DNA from: Acanthochromis polyacanthus
Lineage: Eukaryota; Chordata; Actinopteri; Pomacentridae
Direction of reading: 5' to 3'
Assembly (NCBI RefSeq): GCF_021347895.1
Contig: NC_067130.1
Location: forward strand, 27,797,817-27,861,816
DNA length: 64,000 bases
Part shown: in pieces, positions 63,821-64,000 of the stretch
How the letters are laid out: every line of letters starts with the position of its first letter
How positions within the stretch are numbered: position 1 is the stretch's first letter
Made by a program: the position numbers and the translations under genes
Notes under the pieces: model-generated
Databases searched by the model: none
Told to the model about the DNA's origin: nothing
What the model saw: the letters and a program-made list of their open reading frames with translations, nothing else

Positions 63821-64000
63821 AATTTGATAACAGACTAAGCTAATTATTCGTATTTGTGTTTGCATAATATCTGCAGTCCTTAAACTAGCCATTCATGTGT
63901 GTGAAAACCAACAAACATGTACAAACATGATGCACTTTCCTGTGTTTGCACTTGTCTGCTGCTCTCACACAGTATTTATGTGTACCTGTGCTCATGCAGG

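Overview
The window looks like a teleost fish genome segment. It holds one clear gene, a three-exon BarH-like homeobox gene (barhl1, about 49.66-54.03 kb, plus strand). The repeats are of fish type: a Rex3/RTE-like LINE with a GATG-type tail, a tRNA-headed SINE with a related tail, Tc1/mariner relics and very long CA microsatellites. The encoded protein is 324 residues and follows vertebrate BARHL1 from end to end; I cannot tell from sequence alone which teleost paralogue (a or b) or which species this is.

Layout. 0-25.7 kb: no gene found; a small MITE, two decayed Tc1-like copies, a GATA-rich satellite-like stretch, and several GC-richer, non-repetitive blocks with homeodomain-type TAAT cores that look like candidate enhancers. 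25.7-30.0 kb: a nearly full-length but dead Rex3-like LINE with a 10-bp target-site duplication, split by a second, opposite-strand LINE fragment. 30-34 kb: more non-repetitive candidate regulatory DNA. 34.2-36.8 kb: a diverged tandem repeat with a period of about 607 bp. 37.7-42.8 kb: an older degenerate tandem array that has received a LINE with an RPD...E (restriction-like endonuclease type) C-terminus and a SINE with a 10-13 bp target duplication. 43-48.8 kb: candidate enhancers, two CA tracts of over 100 bp and the barhl1 promoter region. 48.8-55.4 kb: the barhl1 transcription unit (leader with several short uORFs, 3 coding exons, about 1.37 kb of 3' UTR with a 29-nt poly(C) run and a terminal AATAAA). 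55.4-64 kb: further candidate enhancers, including a block with two identical ACAGCTGGT E-boxes 51 bp apart, and a tandem array of about 165-bp units.

How it fits together. A single developmental transcription-factor gene sits in a large gene-free domain whose unique blocks alternate with repeats. This is the expected architecture of a regulatory landscape around a homeobox gene. Conservation of those blocks is inferred from appearance and has not been measured. I found no sign of a second cellular protein-coding gene, rRNA, tRNA gene, CRISPR array or prokaryotic/viral system. The most unusual items are the mobile elements and tandem arrays, and the possible Atoh1-type enhancer downstream of barhl1.
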